From Whalleya microplaca (Eukaryota; Ascomycota; Sordariomycetes; Xylariales; Xylariaceae): DNA of 64,000 nt. Within the stretch, counting starts at the first letter, position 1. Each line of letters begins with the position of its first letter. The DNA lies in the NCBI GenBank assembly GCA_022497155.1, contig MU385768.1:186001-250000 (forward strand), read 5' to 3'. The notes under the pieces are model-generated. The model saw only the letters and a program-made list of their open reading frames with translations. It searched no databases and had not been told where the DNA came from. A program made the position numbers and the translations under genes. Shown here piece after piece: positions 38,569 to 51,024 of the stretch.

Positions 38569-41084
38569 CTAGTCTACTCGGAGCACCCTCGGTCCGCGCT
38601 TCTTCGCCGCCTTCTTCTTCTTGTGGCCCTTCTCGAACGAGGCCGCCGAGGCGTGGTCTCGGCCCACATTGTCAAGGTCCTTGACCTTGTAGATTCGGAT
38701 GATCCAGTTCTCGCTGGTGTAGGCCTCCTCTAGCGTGTTGAGGACCGGCCCCTCGTTGGGAAGTCGAGCACCCCGGACACGGTCTTGGGCTTGGCCGGGC
38801 GGGAAGAGGGAGCCGTAGTTGTAGTAAGACATCTTGTACCTAATTTTCAGATATGTGAGCATGTTGTCTTAGCGCGCCGGGACTGCTAGTGGAGAGAAAC
38901 TTACATCAAGCTGTTCTTCATGGTCTCCGTGGCGCCGTCGTCCACCCTGTACTCACCTCGGGCCGTGAAGAAATCGCGCTCCTTCACCTCGTCGGGCCAG
39001 ATGCCTTCGGCGATCCTGACCATCCAGAGGAACTTGTTGATGTCGTCGCCCGAATAGCCGAGAAGACCGCCGAAGACCACCAGAACGTAATCGACCTCGT
39101 GCTGGCGCATGATGGGGTAGCTCACTTCTTCGCGGGAGCTCATGGCCTTGCCGACGGTCGCGATGTGTGTATTGTTCCAGGTATTGTTGTCGACGAGCGT
39201 GGGGCGATCGGCCATACCACCAATCTGGTAACCATAGTCCCACCAGGACATGATCTTCGCGTCCTCCTTGGTGTTTTGTCGAAGCCACTGATACGCTTCA
39301 CGGTAGTCATCAATGATATGTTGGCTACCGTCCGGCATCCGGCTTGCCAAGACGACGGACGGAGAGGAGTATGCGTTGGAGGTGACCCAGGTGCAGTGTT
39401 GTACAAAGATGAGGAGGTAGACTGTCATGCACCCGGCAATGAAACCCTTCGAGAGGACGTTGTAGATACCCACAAGCGGCTGGGATGCGGCCCGGAGCGC
39501 GCCATGCTTCGCGGCCTTCTTCGGGGCACCGTCTGAGCCGTCCTCGTCCTTGTGGTCGGCGGGCTCTGGTGACTTGGCGACTAGATAGGTGTCGAGAAGT
39601 TGGGACACGGCAATGGCCGCGGCGACACACACCACGGGCGTAAGGGTAAGCATCAATCGCACCATGACACCGGCAAAATAACTGGCGAACAAGGAGTACA
39701 CGATGACGAAGACATGCTCGTCTTCCAGTTTCTGGAAGCACAGGTAGACACCGGCTGGGAAGAGCCAGATCAGCATGTTCAGGTCAAAGAAGAAAGCTGG
39801 CCAGGCGGTCGGCTGATGCTCGGACACGGACGCAATGATGGGAATATGGATCTTGGCATAGCTGGTGTCCCATAGCGAATAGAATCGGCCAGACCAGGGC
39901 GCGATATATCCAGCCGCGGTGAGAGCAACCAGACCGGAGAGCGCAGCACCAAATACGCCTCCTAAGCCGACGTAGAGGAAGGTCTGGAACTGGCGGCTCG
40001 GAATAGCAGAACGGACATACTCGAGGAAGGCCACAAGTTGGAGGAAGCCGAAGATACCTGTCACCGGTCAGCAATGGCTCGCCAGGTTTGCGATTCGATA
40101 CTAACCAAGGGCCGGCATGTGCTCGCTGGTGCGAACGGGCAAGAAACCGACGAACGGAATCTGCATACTAGCCAAGGTACCGAGGGCGTACCAGGTGGTG
40201 TACGAGACGTATAGGCGCATGCTGAACCTCCCCATGCAGACGAGCACAAAGGCATGAAGAGGGATCAAGCACGTAATGAAGGCATATCCGCCCCACGAGG
40301 ACACCATGTACCCGTAGAAGAGAGCGCAAAGGGCGCCCCACAACATGGAGCCGAGCTTCAAGGCTTTAATCCATAGGTAGAAGGTAAAAACAAGGAGAAA
40401 GATGGCGATGGCCTCATTGTCGTAGGAACCGGCAACGGATCTCGAGATATAGCCAGGGGCAATACCCATGAAGATAGCAGCGAGGAGACCGGCCGACGAG
40501 GAGGTGGTCATCTCATTGGTGAGAAGGTAGGAGGCGAAGGCGGTCAGGCCGGAGAAGGCTGGGGCGAGAAGCACACATATGTTTCTGATATCGACGGGAA
40601 CGGCCAGGGCTCGTAGCAGATGGTAGATGACACCGCTCGTGACCATGAGGCCAGGATAGAGCGTTCCTCCCGTAACTCGCCCGAGGGGATGCCATGTCCT
40701 GTCGTCGAACCAATCCCAGAAGTCGTAGAATCCATTGGCCACGAGATACTTCGTTGCTCGGAAGTTGAACCAGGGATCAACTATACAAAGTTAGAGAGGA
40801 TGATGGATGCTTTGCGGCAAGGGGGGGGAATTGGAGTTTGACTGACATTCGTGGATGATACTTTCGAAACCTAAGGTTGGAGCAATTAGCTAAAGTAGTT
40901 ATAAAGTATAAAGTAGTGAGTAGGTAGAGGGCTTACGAATGACGGAGAACAGTCGACTTGCGACTGCAGCACCGGCAATGAAGCAGAGGATAATGACCCT
41001 TAGCAAGGTCTTGGTGCTCTGCTTCTTCCCTACGCCGATGAGGAGATTGAGGGGCGTAGAGCTGGCGTCTGTTGCGACAGCCAT
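38569..41084 (-). CDS. STT3: Oligosaccharyltransferase catalytic subunit STT3
   Basis: Exons 41084-40937, 40870-40847 (24 nt), 40780-40106, 40057-38905 and 38839-38569 give 756 residues. STT3 transfers the lipid-linked glycan to Asn in N-x-S/T sequons in the ER lumen. The N-terminal two-thirds is multi-pass membrane. Visible catalytic and family motifs: [14 protein letters not shown] (first acidic motif, built across two introns), [11 protein letters not shown] (second acidic motif), SVSEHQP (SVSE loop motif), and [12 protein letters not shown] at about residue 551, the sequon-binding [21 protein letters not shown] segment follows as the DK-like helix. The C-terminus is very basic, with [12 protein letters not shown]. 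No key residue is missing. Confidence 0.96.
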
Positions 41085-42218
41085 GATGGGAGGTGTTGAG
41101 GTGCCTGAGAGGTGCCTTTGACAATGCGACTTCGCAAGAGGTGTCACATCTATGGCGTTGTGTGTGTAGGATATAATATCGTGGTGGGTTGGGGTTGAGC
41201 GCCGAAGAGCTCCAAAGTGAGAGGACAGCTGGAGCTTTCGATTGCTAACTAAAAAAGTGCCTGTTCCGCGCGTCACAAAACGAGCTCTGCACTGGCCTGG
41301 CAGGGGTTAGTTAGGTCGTTCCCTTTGCCGTGCATGTGTGTAGGTACAAATCATATGTACTGCTCCATTGGTAGCTACATGCTGTAAGTACCGGCTTAGT
41401 ACAGTAAACAGAGTACATGCCCCGATTTCTGCATAGCAGCCCAGCCAATCAATTAATCAACTCACTACATGTAGTTCAGCTGCTCCCTTTATCTCCTATA
41501 AGATATATAAGCATATATGAAATGATAGAATACACATTAAGCTACCTCTATCTATTTGTCAAGCTGGCATATCTAATCTATTACTATTGCTCTACTTTGA
41601 CTTATAGTAAGTTTTTACATGAGACTTGGAGATGGAGGACAAGGACAAGGACAAGCCAGGTATACCTAGGCATTTAGGTGAGACGAGCCGTAAGATATCG
41701 GTTACTACATATCTGGCATTGCGCTTCTTTCTCCCTCGCCCGCCAGCATCGGTTGGTTGACACTGATTATAGGGACATAGGATACCCTTCTGGAGTTCTC
41801 TAAGGTATAAAAACGCTTATCTTACACCTTCAACGGACCACGGCACCAAGAGAACTTGCTCGAAATTGTCTGTGCTCCTCAAGAATAGGCAAGTATTCAC
41901 ATAGAAGTACATGAGATCGAAGCCTCAGGGGGATTGGAAATGAAGCATTCACTCAACGCAGCCGGGCCACCAAGTCCATACCATGCACATCCCCGTCGGA
42001 TTCGGCCTTCCCCAATGCTCTAGGTAGTCGATGGTAATGTATACATGTACAGGGTGAAACGCAAAGAAATCTATGAGGCTGATGTGGAAAGCGCTGCAAT
42101 CGTACAACCTAGCCTACGGAGTCGATCCAGCTTCAACCCAGGCCCAATCCCCCCCCCTACCCTTCCTGTCTATTTGCTGTGTAGTTTGGTCTCCCATATT
42201 ATGCCTCATATTGCGCCT
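41085..42218. other. Intergenic, 1.1 kb
   Basis: Upstream DNA of STT3 and 3' flank of the ATP synthase subunit e gene, both minus strand. No further gene seen; short plus frames at 41417-41677 and 42045-42315 have no recognisable content. Confidence 0.5.
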
Positions 42219-42695
42219 CTACGCCTTTAGCGACATTAAGCCCTCGAAGAATGCATCAATGTCGAACTTGGGGTCCATCGGATCTTGGTCAACTGATAGG
42301 CCCGTTAGCATCTGACATCTGAACCTCGCTCGCTACCTCGGTGCGCATAATGCGCATGGTACGCATGGTGCGCGTGGAAGAACATAAAGGACATAAAGGA
42401 CGTACGGCCACTCTTTTGTGCCGACGGGGGCGCCGGGTTCTTGGACTTGAGGTACTCGGCCTTGGCCTGCTCTATTAAGTGTTGCTTGTGCTCATATTCC
42501 CTCCGCGCGGCAGCGGCTTTTTGTGTCGCGTTGATCGATCTCTGGTGGGTGAAGCCGTAGAAGACGCCGAAAGCGAGGGCGGAGTAGCGGAGGACCTGGA
42601 ATGGAGCGCCGTCAGCCAGGAGTTGTTTGAGGGTTGCCACCTTAAGCGACAGCTGCTTTCGCAATACCTACGTTGACGCCCGAAGAGGCAGACAT
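42219..42695 (-). CDS. TIM11: Mitochondrial F1Fo ATP synthase subunit e
   Basis: Exons 42695-42672, 42595-42406 and 42292-42219 give 95 residues, matching the 90-100 of the family; the gene is too fragmented to appear as one open frame. The N-terminus reads MSASSGVNVLRYSALAFGVFYGF, a single membrane segment holding the GxxxG motif (GVFYG) through which subunits e and g pair. A charged helix follows (RREYEHKQHLIEQAKAEYLK). The last exon encodes DPMDPKFDIDAFFEGLMSL, a conserved acidic fungal C-terminus. Subunit e stabilises ATP synthase dimers and so shapes cristae; that is known for yeast Tim11/Atp21. The three introns' signals include a perfect GCTAAC branch site before the last exon. Confidence 0.92.
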
Positions 42696-43464
42696 CGGGC
42701 CGGCTGGTTAGGAAAGAGGAACGAGGGATCAATTAGCAGTGTGTAGACAGGCGATTGGAAGCCAATTGGCCCTATTCCTGGGGTGGAAGTGGTCGTGGAG
42801 GGATGGGAGGACGAGGTGGAAAAATGAGTGCGTGAGAGCGTGAGTGCGTGATAACCTGGAATTAATTGTATGTACTTAGAAAGTGTCTGGACGAGGCCGG
42901 GAAATTTCGCATACATATTTTTTTCCCAGCCGGCAAAGCCAGCCTTTCCAGAGCTGTCAGTCCAACCTTACTGTATGAGGGGAAGCTCGGACCACAGGAG
43001 GTACTGTCGCCGTAGCAGGTACAGGTGCACAGGCCATCTGGGTATACACAGTACGTACCTCTCCGTACCGAGGTACCTATTACTCAAGGTAAGTGCGGAT
43101 TAGATTGGTAGGACAAACACGCTTGGACCATGAGACACGCCAACGATACGTGCAGGTGTCGGTATCCTGAGACGCCGATACATACAAAGAGTCGCGATTC
43201 GATTATTAGGTACGCATACCTGATTGCATACCTACCTACAGTTCCCAGGACCGCCTAAACTTACAACCTGCAACTTACAACTTACAACAGTCAACTCCAA
43301 CACATACTACAAGTACCAGCGGCACCGGAGCATGCGAATCGCCTGGCCATAGCTAGCTACCAGTATTCGAAACAGGGGCGCATTCAATTGCCAACCTCCC
43401 TACCTATTCGACCTTCAGTAGGTAGAGAGCAGCGTTCCCGGCATGGGTATTGGGGGAGCACATC
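42696..43464. other. Divergent promoter region, subunit e / dynein intermediate chain
   Basis: 770 bp shared upstream DNA. Contains many GTACCTA/TACCTACCT motifs (about 43030-43085 and 43215-43250) and, close to the dynein start, a short upstream ATG frame listed separately. No other gene. Confidence 0.5.
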
Positions 43465-43484
43465 ATGCAACAACGACGAGATGA
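43443..43484 (+). promoter_or_regulatory. Upstream ORF overlapping the dynein intermediate chain start
   Basis: An ATG 22 nt before the main start opens a 13-codon frame that ends at TGA inside the main coding region, in a different phase. If the mature leader keeps this region, ribosomes starting here would bypass the main ATG. Its context (GGCATGG) has G at +4 but lacks a purine at -3. Confidence 0.5.
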
Positions 43485-45682
43485 GATCTTAGCAAAGAAG
43501 GCGAAGCTTGCTGAGCTCAAGCGACAACGGGAGCTGAGGGCCAACCAAGCCCATGCTGGTAGAACAAGCATCGCCGGTAATAACGAGGTATGCTTCATCC
43601 ATGCTTCCATCCCTGATATATGCACATACATACATACATTACATGATACATACATTACATGCTGCTCCTATCCCGTAGCTCAACCCAGCTAACCTCCGCC
43701 ACCAGCTGATATCCCCCACCCCGGGCCGCGCAGACAACCGAAAGGAGATCGAGAGCCTGATCAACAGTTTGGTGGGAGAGAGTAGGCCCGGATCTACGAC
43801 CACAGGCGCAGCTTCGCCCGGTTTCCGAGGAAGTCGACCCAACAGCGTCTTGAGCGCCACCGAACTCAACAGCGAGAACTCGGAATACGCTTCGCTCGCC
43901 AACGGACAGACCGTCCTCTCACAGGCACAAGCACCACACGTACCGCAAGTCCTAACTACAGTCCCGCTTCAGACCGTCTACGAATGTCCGCCCTCGCCCG
44001 TCAAAGAAGTATTCTCCTACAGCAAGGGCGTTCAGACCGCCGACGATTGGACGCCGCCCCCTACGCGACCTCGCGCCATCTCCGACCTCGACGAGGATGA
44101 CCTACCTGGCACGACGTCCACCCCCGGTAAGCGACTGAGCAGGCGGGCACGGGACAGGGAGGAAGAGCTGCGCCAGAACCTGCGAAAGGAGATAGAAGAG
44201 GAGCTGCGCGCTGCTCGCGAATTGGTCACCGATGGCGTCTTGCAAACGAGCTCCGTCACCACCTCGAACTTCCCCGCTCGCGCCTTAAATAGCGAAGAGT
44301 TGGCTGCAGTGACCGCATCCGATGACTTCTTCGACTTTGTCGAACACTCCACCAAAGTCATCGAGCGGGCACTCGACATCAGCAACGAATACGACATCTT
44401 GACGGACTACTCGCTTCAAGCTCACGACCTGGAAGATGAGGATGAGCAGGCGGGCAACACAGGCGGAAAAGGCCGGCGGCGGGTAAAAGAGATCTTGCAG
44501 TTCTACGATGACCGGTGGTCCAAGAAGCGTATGATCAGCAGCATCGATTTCTCACCCAAGTTCCCAGAGCTGCTCTTAGCTTCCTACACCAAAAACCCAT
44601 CTGCTCCACACGACCCGGACGGAGTGGTACAAGTCTGGAATCAGCACCTCCACGACCGCCCCGAGTTTCTCTTCCATGCCCCATCCGACATCCTCACAGC
44701 CAAGTTCTCCCCCTTCCACCCTAATTTCATCATTGGCGGCACATATTCCGGCCAGGTCCTCCTATGGGATACCCGTGCCAAGTCCGCCCCCGTTCAAAAG
44801 ACACCGTTGACTGGTTCCGGACATTCGCACCCGGTCTACTGCGTCGACATCGTAGGAACCCAAAATGCCAACAACATCATCTCCGTTTCCACGGATGGCG
44901 CGCTCTGCGTGTGGAGTGTCGACATGCTCTCCCAGCCCCAGGAGTCGCTCACGCTCACCACGCCGCCTCCCAACAAGTTCGAGGATCTGGCGCCCACCAC
45001 CATGGCCTTCCCCCAGGCCGATCCGACCTACTTCCTCCTCGGCTCCGAAGAGGGCTCCATCTACCCCTGCCACCGGTATGACCGCGCGGGCGCCAAAGCC
45101 GGCGTCGACGCCCGCGTCTCCTATAAGGGACACGCGGCGCCGGTCATGAGCGTCGACTTCCACCCGGCGCGCGGGCCCGTCGACCTGGGCGACCTAGTAC
45201 TCTCGTCGTCGCTCGACTGGTCGGTGAAGCTATGGAAGGTGCGGGCGCCCGCGGCGACTTCCACGATCGTCGAGAGCGCGGGCACGACGGTGCCGCCGCT
45301 GCTCGAGTTCGTGCGCGAGGACGTCGTCTACGACGCCGCGTGGTCGCCGGTGCGGCCGGGGGTGTTCGCGCTCGTCGACGGCGCCGGCGCGCTCGAGCTC
45401 TGGGACGTGACGGTCGAGACCGAGATCCCGGTCGCCAAGATCAGCCCGTCGCCGCGCAAGGAGGGCCGCCAGCTGCTCAGCAAGAGCCTCAACAAGGTCG
45501 CCTGGGAGAAGACCGAGGGCCGCCGCCTCGCCACCGGCGGCATCGACGCCGTCGTCTCCGTCTTCGAGGTCGGGCCCGACCTCGGCGGCAAGGAGGCCGT
45601 CCGCAACGAGGAGTGGACCAATGTCAAGAAGCTCGTTGCCAGGCTCGAGGCCGTCGGCGGCGGCGTCGGGGGGTTCGTGTAG
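43465..45682 (+). CDS. Cytoplasmic dynein intermediate chain
   Basis: Exons 43465-43587 and 43706-45682 give 699 residues. The first residues, MQQRRDEILAKKAKLAELKR, form the coiled coil and single helix through which intermediate chains bind p150Glued (dynactin) and NudE. A Ser/Pro-rich linker holds the light-chain binding region: FSYSKGVQTADDW carries the KGVQT motif recognised by LC8. A WD40 propeller spans about residues 300-690 (repeat cores ISSIDFSPKFPELLLASY, VVQVWNQ, FIIGGTYSGQVLLWDTR, ALCVWSVDML, VLSSSLDWSVKLWKV, ALELWDV) and binds the heavy chain. The 3' half is strikingly GC-rich. ATG at 43465 is preferred over a TTG 15 nt upstream. Convergent with Nup159. Confidence 0.95.
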
Positions 45683-46440
45683 ATACGTACATATACCAAC
45701 ACTACCTACCTACCCCGAGAACCCCGAGCTAGGGTTATATTATTGTCCGTTCCTTCTTGCCCTTTCGGTTATGGGGGCCGGTTACGGTTCTGGTTTATTA
45801 TGATCGGGGAGAGAGAGAGAGAGAGGAAGAGAGTTGAGGGGAGAAGGAGGAGAAGGAGGATGAGGAGGGATTGGCTGCTTCGCATGCGTTTTCGTCTGTA
45901 TTATACCCCCCCAGCCCCGAGAATGGCATGGCATCATCCATCGTTAGGTTGAGCAGTGTGTGGACGCACGTCGTAGGTTATTATGTTGTTATGTATGTGT
46001 ATTGTTTGGTGCAGTGCGGTGCGGTGCGTGGTGTGCGGTGCGTGGTGGGTTCTTCCCCCCGTCCTTCCCAGTTAGAAAAGAAACTAGGACATTTCAACCG
46101 TTTCTACATAAAGCTGAGTGTTGGGGGGCACATTATCATTATTATTATACCAGTATTCATCATCATATCACCGTTTTAGTTCGGGACGGAGGCCAAGACT
46201 TGTATGTGTTTGTGTGACTATCATTTGGTTTTCGCCTGTTGTACTACCAGGTTAGCAATGCTGCTTGCTTGTTCTGGTACGTGATGTTACATGTGACGCT
46301 ATTTACATGTTGGAATACAATACAGAGACCATCGTCTACTTGCTTGCGTGTGTTCTTATTTGCTTATGCCCGCTTCAGCCCACGCGTGATCCACCCACCC
46401 GCCCATCCCATCCCATCCAGCCCGTGAGGATCTAAGGTAA
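45683..46440. other. Convergent intergenic region
   Basis: 3' flanks of the dynein intermediate chain and Nup159 genes. Holds a GA-rich tract (about 45808-45875) and a GTGCGGTGCG-type repeat at about 46011-46050. No gene seen. Confidence 0.5.
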
Positions 46441-49400
46441 CTATCCGATATTATCCTCCACAGCCCAAACCGTGACGCCCTTCTTCTGCAGGCTGCCCCT
46501 GAGCTTACCCAGGACCGCCGCCTTGCGCTCCCGCTTCTCCTTCACGGCCTGCCTCTCCAGGTCGCCGAAGCCGCTGAGCATCTTGCGCGGCGGCGTGCGG
46601 AACATGCCGCCGCCGCCGATGCTCGAGACCGAAGCCGACAGGGAGTGCCGCATGACGCTGCCGCGCTGCGGCGTGCTCTCGCGCATCGAGCGCTCGGGGG
46701 AGAAGAACATCGACGAGGCCGTCAGCCGCTTAGCGTTGGGCGTGGCGAAGGGCGAGCCCTCGCGGCTGCCGGGCCCGTTCGACGCGATGCGCAGCTTGCG
46801 CATCTGGTTCTCGAGGACGTCGATGTCGCCGCTACGTTTCTCGACCATACTCGTCATCTTAGTGATAGTACGGACGACGGCTTCGATGGTCGGTGCCGGG
46901 CCGCCCTTTCCGTTGGCGCCCATGGCTGAGACGGTCTTGGCCTTGAGCAACGTCAGGTTTTCTTCGGCCTCGGCTAAGAGCTTCGTGAACTTGGCGTATT
47001 CGCGACGCAGGTCGCTCTGTTGCGCGGCTTGTTCTGCGCTCAGCGGTAGACCCCGGTTTGCAATAGTCTGTTCCGGGTCTAGGCGCGAAGCAATAATCTT
47101 CTTGAGATCAGCCTGCTTGTTCCGATCGCGGACAAGCTCCCGTTGGACATCCTGGCATTGGGCAAGTTTTTCGTCTATGTCTACGACTCTTGCTTCGTCC
47201 AAAGCTTCACCGAGATCTCTATCAATAATCTCCGTTAGATTTTCAATCTCACCGAGAGTCCACTTGTCCGGCGTTGCTAAATCTTGTCTGGCATGTTCCT
47301 TAGAGGCGAACTGCTCGTGGCCCTTGAGGAATCCTGCCAGTGACCGTGTGTTGAGGCCGAGCGTATCAATCATGGAGTTGATATCACGATACACAGCTTC
47401 AACCTGTGCCGGCACGCTATCCCCAGCCGGTGGTGCTACACCGGAATGGGCGATGAACTCATCCAACTTTAATGTCGGCTCAATCTCTGCTTTTAGAAGC
47501 TGTTGAACAATGTCGTCCTCCTCATCGACAAGCAATTGGGCTTCCTCGGCTTCCTTTTTCGCCTTCGCTTTTCGCTGCTGCTCAATCAGGGATTCTTCGG
47601 CATGGGTGTCCTTACCGATGATGGAAGCTCCCATCCGCGACTGCTGTCTCCTAGACGCACCGAGCATTTGAGACGCCATACCAGGCGCACTGAAAGAGCG
47701 CGATTGATCATTGCCAAGCATCCGCGTCGGAACTGTGCCTCGTATGGGGCTTGGTGAACGGGGGCTGAACCGGTTAGGTTGCGGGAAGATCGGGGCATTA
47801 CGGCCCAGTTCGCCCAAGAAGCTCCGTCTCTCTTGATCAGGGCGGGATATTGTAGAGAAGCTTCCCGTTAAGCCATCAAATGAGCTCTGCGGTGTGAAAC
47901 CAGGGGTCTTGCTTACTTCACCCTGGGGGGGACTGAGATCTTTCGCGACATCGACACCGCTCCCTTCGCTGTCGGCTTCGGTGCCTTCTTCCCTTTCGGA
48001 AAATTCATCATCCTCGCTATCGGACACCGGAGGAGGATTTGTTGGAAATCTGAACCCGGGTCCAGCAACCGCCGAGGCAGGCTTGGCGATGGGAAGAGCT
48101 GGTAACTTGTTTTCATAAGCCTTCGGCTGCTTGACAGGGTCCGGTGGTAACGGTGCATCATTGGCAGGTTTCGACTTGGCGGCAGTACCGGGTAACGGAG
48201 GCAACTCGGCAGCATATGCCTTCTTGTTCGTAACGGGATCCGGTGGTAGAGGTGCGTCATCGGCAGCTTTCGGCTTAGTAAAGGCACCAGGCAATGGAGG
48301 AAGCGGGGCATCGTAGGCTTTCTTGTTCCTAACCGGATCTGGTGGTAAAGGTGCGTCGTCAGCAGCGCCTGTCTGGGATTCTCGTAGCGGTTGATCAGTA
48401 CTCGGCTTCTTGGGTGGCGAGCCGAAATCCGGAGGTAGTGTCGTGTCCTCGGGCTTCGAAGGTGTGTTCTCGACGTCCGGGTTATCTGTAGAAGTCGCGG
48501 ATGAGGATGTTGATTCGCCTAGGGGATAGGAGGCCTTACTAGTAGAATCAGGGGGCAGGGGGGCTTCTGGAATATTGTTCAGCGGCTTTGGAGTTTCCGC
48601 TTCGATCTTCACTTGAGTAGCTTCAGTCTTTGGCGTTTGGGATACAGGAGATCCAAAGAGGCCACCCTGACTACTGGAACTTTTTGGCCGCAAGCTAAAG
48701 AGCCCGCCATCTTGTGGAGCCGATGAGGTTTGAGACAAGAACTTGGATGGAGCGGGTGTCGTGGTGGGCGTAGTTGATTCCACATTCGGAGATGGTGCTA
48801 GCTGTCCAAAGGCACTTTGTGTTCCAGTAGCGAACGGATTCGAGGCGATCGGCTTCGCTGGCTCGTGAAGCGCAGACGCAAAGTTCGCACCAAACATCGA
48901 CTTTCCTCCATTCGAAGGTTCTTCATCGGCATCGTCTTTCGCATTTGGATCACGTTGGAAACTGGAAGTCAGTTTAAATGGTTGCGATCCGAAGGGATTT
49001 CCGGTGCCCGTATTCGCTTTAGAGCTCGAAGGCTGGAATACCGAGGTTGCGTCAGTATCCATAGAAACTTCGGGGGCTTCCGACTTTGTCGACGCAAATA
49101 TACTTGGTCCATTTGCATTTGCGTTTGATCCGAGTGAAGCAAAACCCCCCTTATTTGCGAAACCGGCGAAACCACCATTAGACCCCGTGTCCTTGGAGCT
49201 GGCGCCTCCGAATGGTCCGGGTCCTGCATTATTTAACTTATTAGCAAAGCTAGGCTGACCAAAGGCTGGTGTAGCCGACGCAGCAGACCCAGAGGCCCAG
49301 GGCGAAGATTTTGATCCGAGCCCACTAGCCTGTCCAAAGGCGGGTGCGCTGGGCGAGCCAAAGGACGGTGCGCCAAACTTCGGGGCTGAAGAAGCGGCCC

Positions 49401-51024
49401 CCATACCAAAGCTGCTCGAACCGAACGTAGCTCCTCCTGCACCGCCAGAGGACGAAGGGAGCTGAGACCCCCACGGCGAACTCTTTGCGGCTAGGGCCGT
49501 TGAGCTACCGAATGCCGGAGTTGCGGACGCTTGTGAAGTTCCAAAGGCCGAGGCACCCGCGGTACTGAATGGATTCGACGGGGCCGGCTGTTGAGTTGGC
49601 GTCGGCCGGGCAGGAGTTGTAGTGGTACCTTCGACTGCTGCGAGACCGGGGTACGTAGTTCCTCCTCTTATCGATTCGGAGTAAACGATCCACCAAACGG
49701 ACAACACCCCTTCGGTGTTGAGGACCCAATAGCCTGGTAACGGACCAGCGGATTGCTCCAGCTCGTCGGTAGGAATAGGCTTGTAGACCGGGTCTCGGCT
49801 GGATAAGTCTAGGACCGCTCCTATTGGGACGGGGCTTTCCATGCCTTCCCCCATTGGCAGAGTGGCTCGCCTAGAGTCATCCGCCAACTCGGTAGTGGTA
49901 AAGATACTAATAGGGCCATCAGACGCCAATGGCGTTTTCGACCTTGTAATGAGGCCAATATCAGGGAGGGCGGTGGAGGAGAAAATGAGAAGATCTTGGA
50001 GGTTCGGGGGGAAGTCCTTCAGTCGCACTGCTGTGTGATGGGGTGCTTTGCTAGTATCGAAGGGGTCGACCGGGTCATTGAGCTTCTGATACTGAAAGTT
50101 TTGGCCCTGTCTTGTGATCAGGTGGCACCTGGTCTGAGACGCCCCATCTAAAGTAGCGACATGAAAAGCCAGGAACACATCATTCTCCAGCCAGACTAGA
50201 GAAGAGACTGTGTGTAGTGATTAGCAACAGACTAGAGAATAAACATGCGAACTGAACTCACCATAGAAACTTGGGTTCAGATCCGGCGGCCGGGGGATCT
50301 CAGCCTTGATGTCACCCTCAGGTGTCATTTGTTGCATTGAGCCATCCCCTAGCCCAGCTACTAACTGCTTGCCCTTGGTGCTCCAAGCAACACAACTAAC
50401 TTGTTCTTTTAAGAGCTGGCCATTGCGTCCTGATGCAAAACTGCGTTCCTTCATGTTCGCCATCAGAAGCTTGCCTCCGCTCGTCACGACAGCCACGAGC
50501 TCGCCCTTCTCAGGCCTAGGGTTGGGCACCAAGGCTCTCAGCGACTCGCCGTTCGTGGGAATTTCGAAGGCGGTCTGGGTTGAGCCTTGCTGCAGAGACT
50601 GAACCTCGTATACGGCCAATCCTCCACCTTGTTCTGCCGACATGATCAAGTAATTCTCGTCGGCCGTAAAAGCGAGTTGGCATATTCGTATTGGTAGAGG
50701 CAGCTTGAGCTGGGGTTGGAAGGTCCTGACTTCGCTGTCGCCATCTTTAGAGATTTCGAAGGCCTTGCGGACGGCTTCTGTGGAGGCTAGTATGACAGCG
50801 TCGGGACCGGCAGCAGCAACAAGTCCTTGTCGCGCGGCGATGCTGATCAGCGAGGCAGTCTCAAGAGGGGGTGGAGACCATGGTGAAGTCAAACGCAGTT
50901 TCGCATCGCCAGCCAGCGACAGGAAGCCGAGAGCTTCGGTCTGGATGAGCTGCAGGTCAGGGCCTTGGGAGACGCCTGCAGCGCCACCCATGGCGTTGCC
51001 CACGTTCCCAAAACCGAAAGCCAT
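46441..51024 (-). CDS. NUP159: Nucleoporin Nup159 (Nup214 family)
   Basis: Exons 51024-50262 and 50207-46441 give 1509 residues. Residues 1 to about 390 form a beta-propeller, the docking site of the mRNA export helicase Dbp5 in the family; PPDLNPSFYVSSLVWLENDVF spans the splice junction, which fixes the acceptor at 50208 rather than a second TAG nearer the exon. A central FG region follows, with many SAFG, PAFG, SPFG-like and SLFG repeats, then three 33-residue acidic-proline units (DAPLPPDP..KAY..LPPLP) at about 870-965. The C-terminal third is coiled coil (for example RKAKAKKEAEEAQLLVDEED) and should bind the Nup82 complex on the cytoplasmic face of the pore. It ends KKGVTVWAVEDNIG. Identification rests on this domain order. 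Confidence 0.9.
48065..48362 (-). repeat. Three 99-bp coding tandem repeats inside Nup159
   Basis: Three successive 33-residue units starting DAPLPPDPV, with KAY in the middle and LPPLP or LPALP near the end. The DNA units are still clearly alike, so the expansion is fairly recent or under conversion. Confidence 0.85.

Noticed and set aside
45232..45732. Arg/Gly-rich plus-strand frame inside the dynein intermediate chain gene
   Set aside because: Frame-shifted reading of the GC-rich 3' half; the WD40 frame is intact.
46472..47506. 344-codon plus-strand open frame opposite Nup159
   Set aside because: Antisense to the coiled-coil part of Nup159; Ser/Arg-rich composition is what the reverse of that codon usage produces.
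50208..50261. Nup159 acceptor at the TAG nearer the exon
   Set aside because: It also keeps the frame, but drops the VSSL residues that normally precede WLENDVF in the family, so the CACACAG acceptor was preferred.
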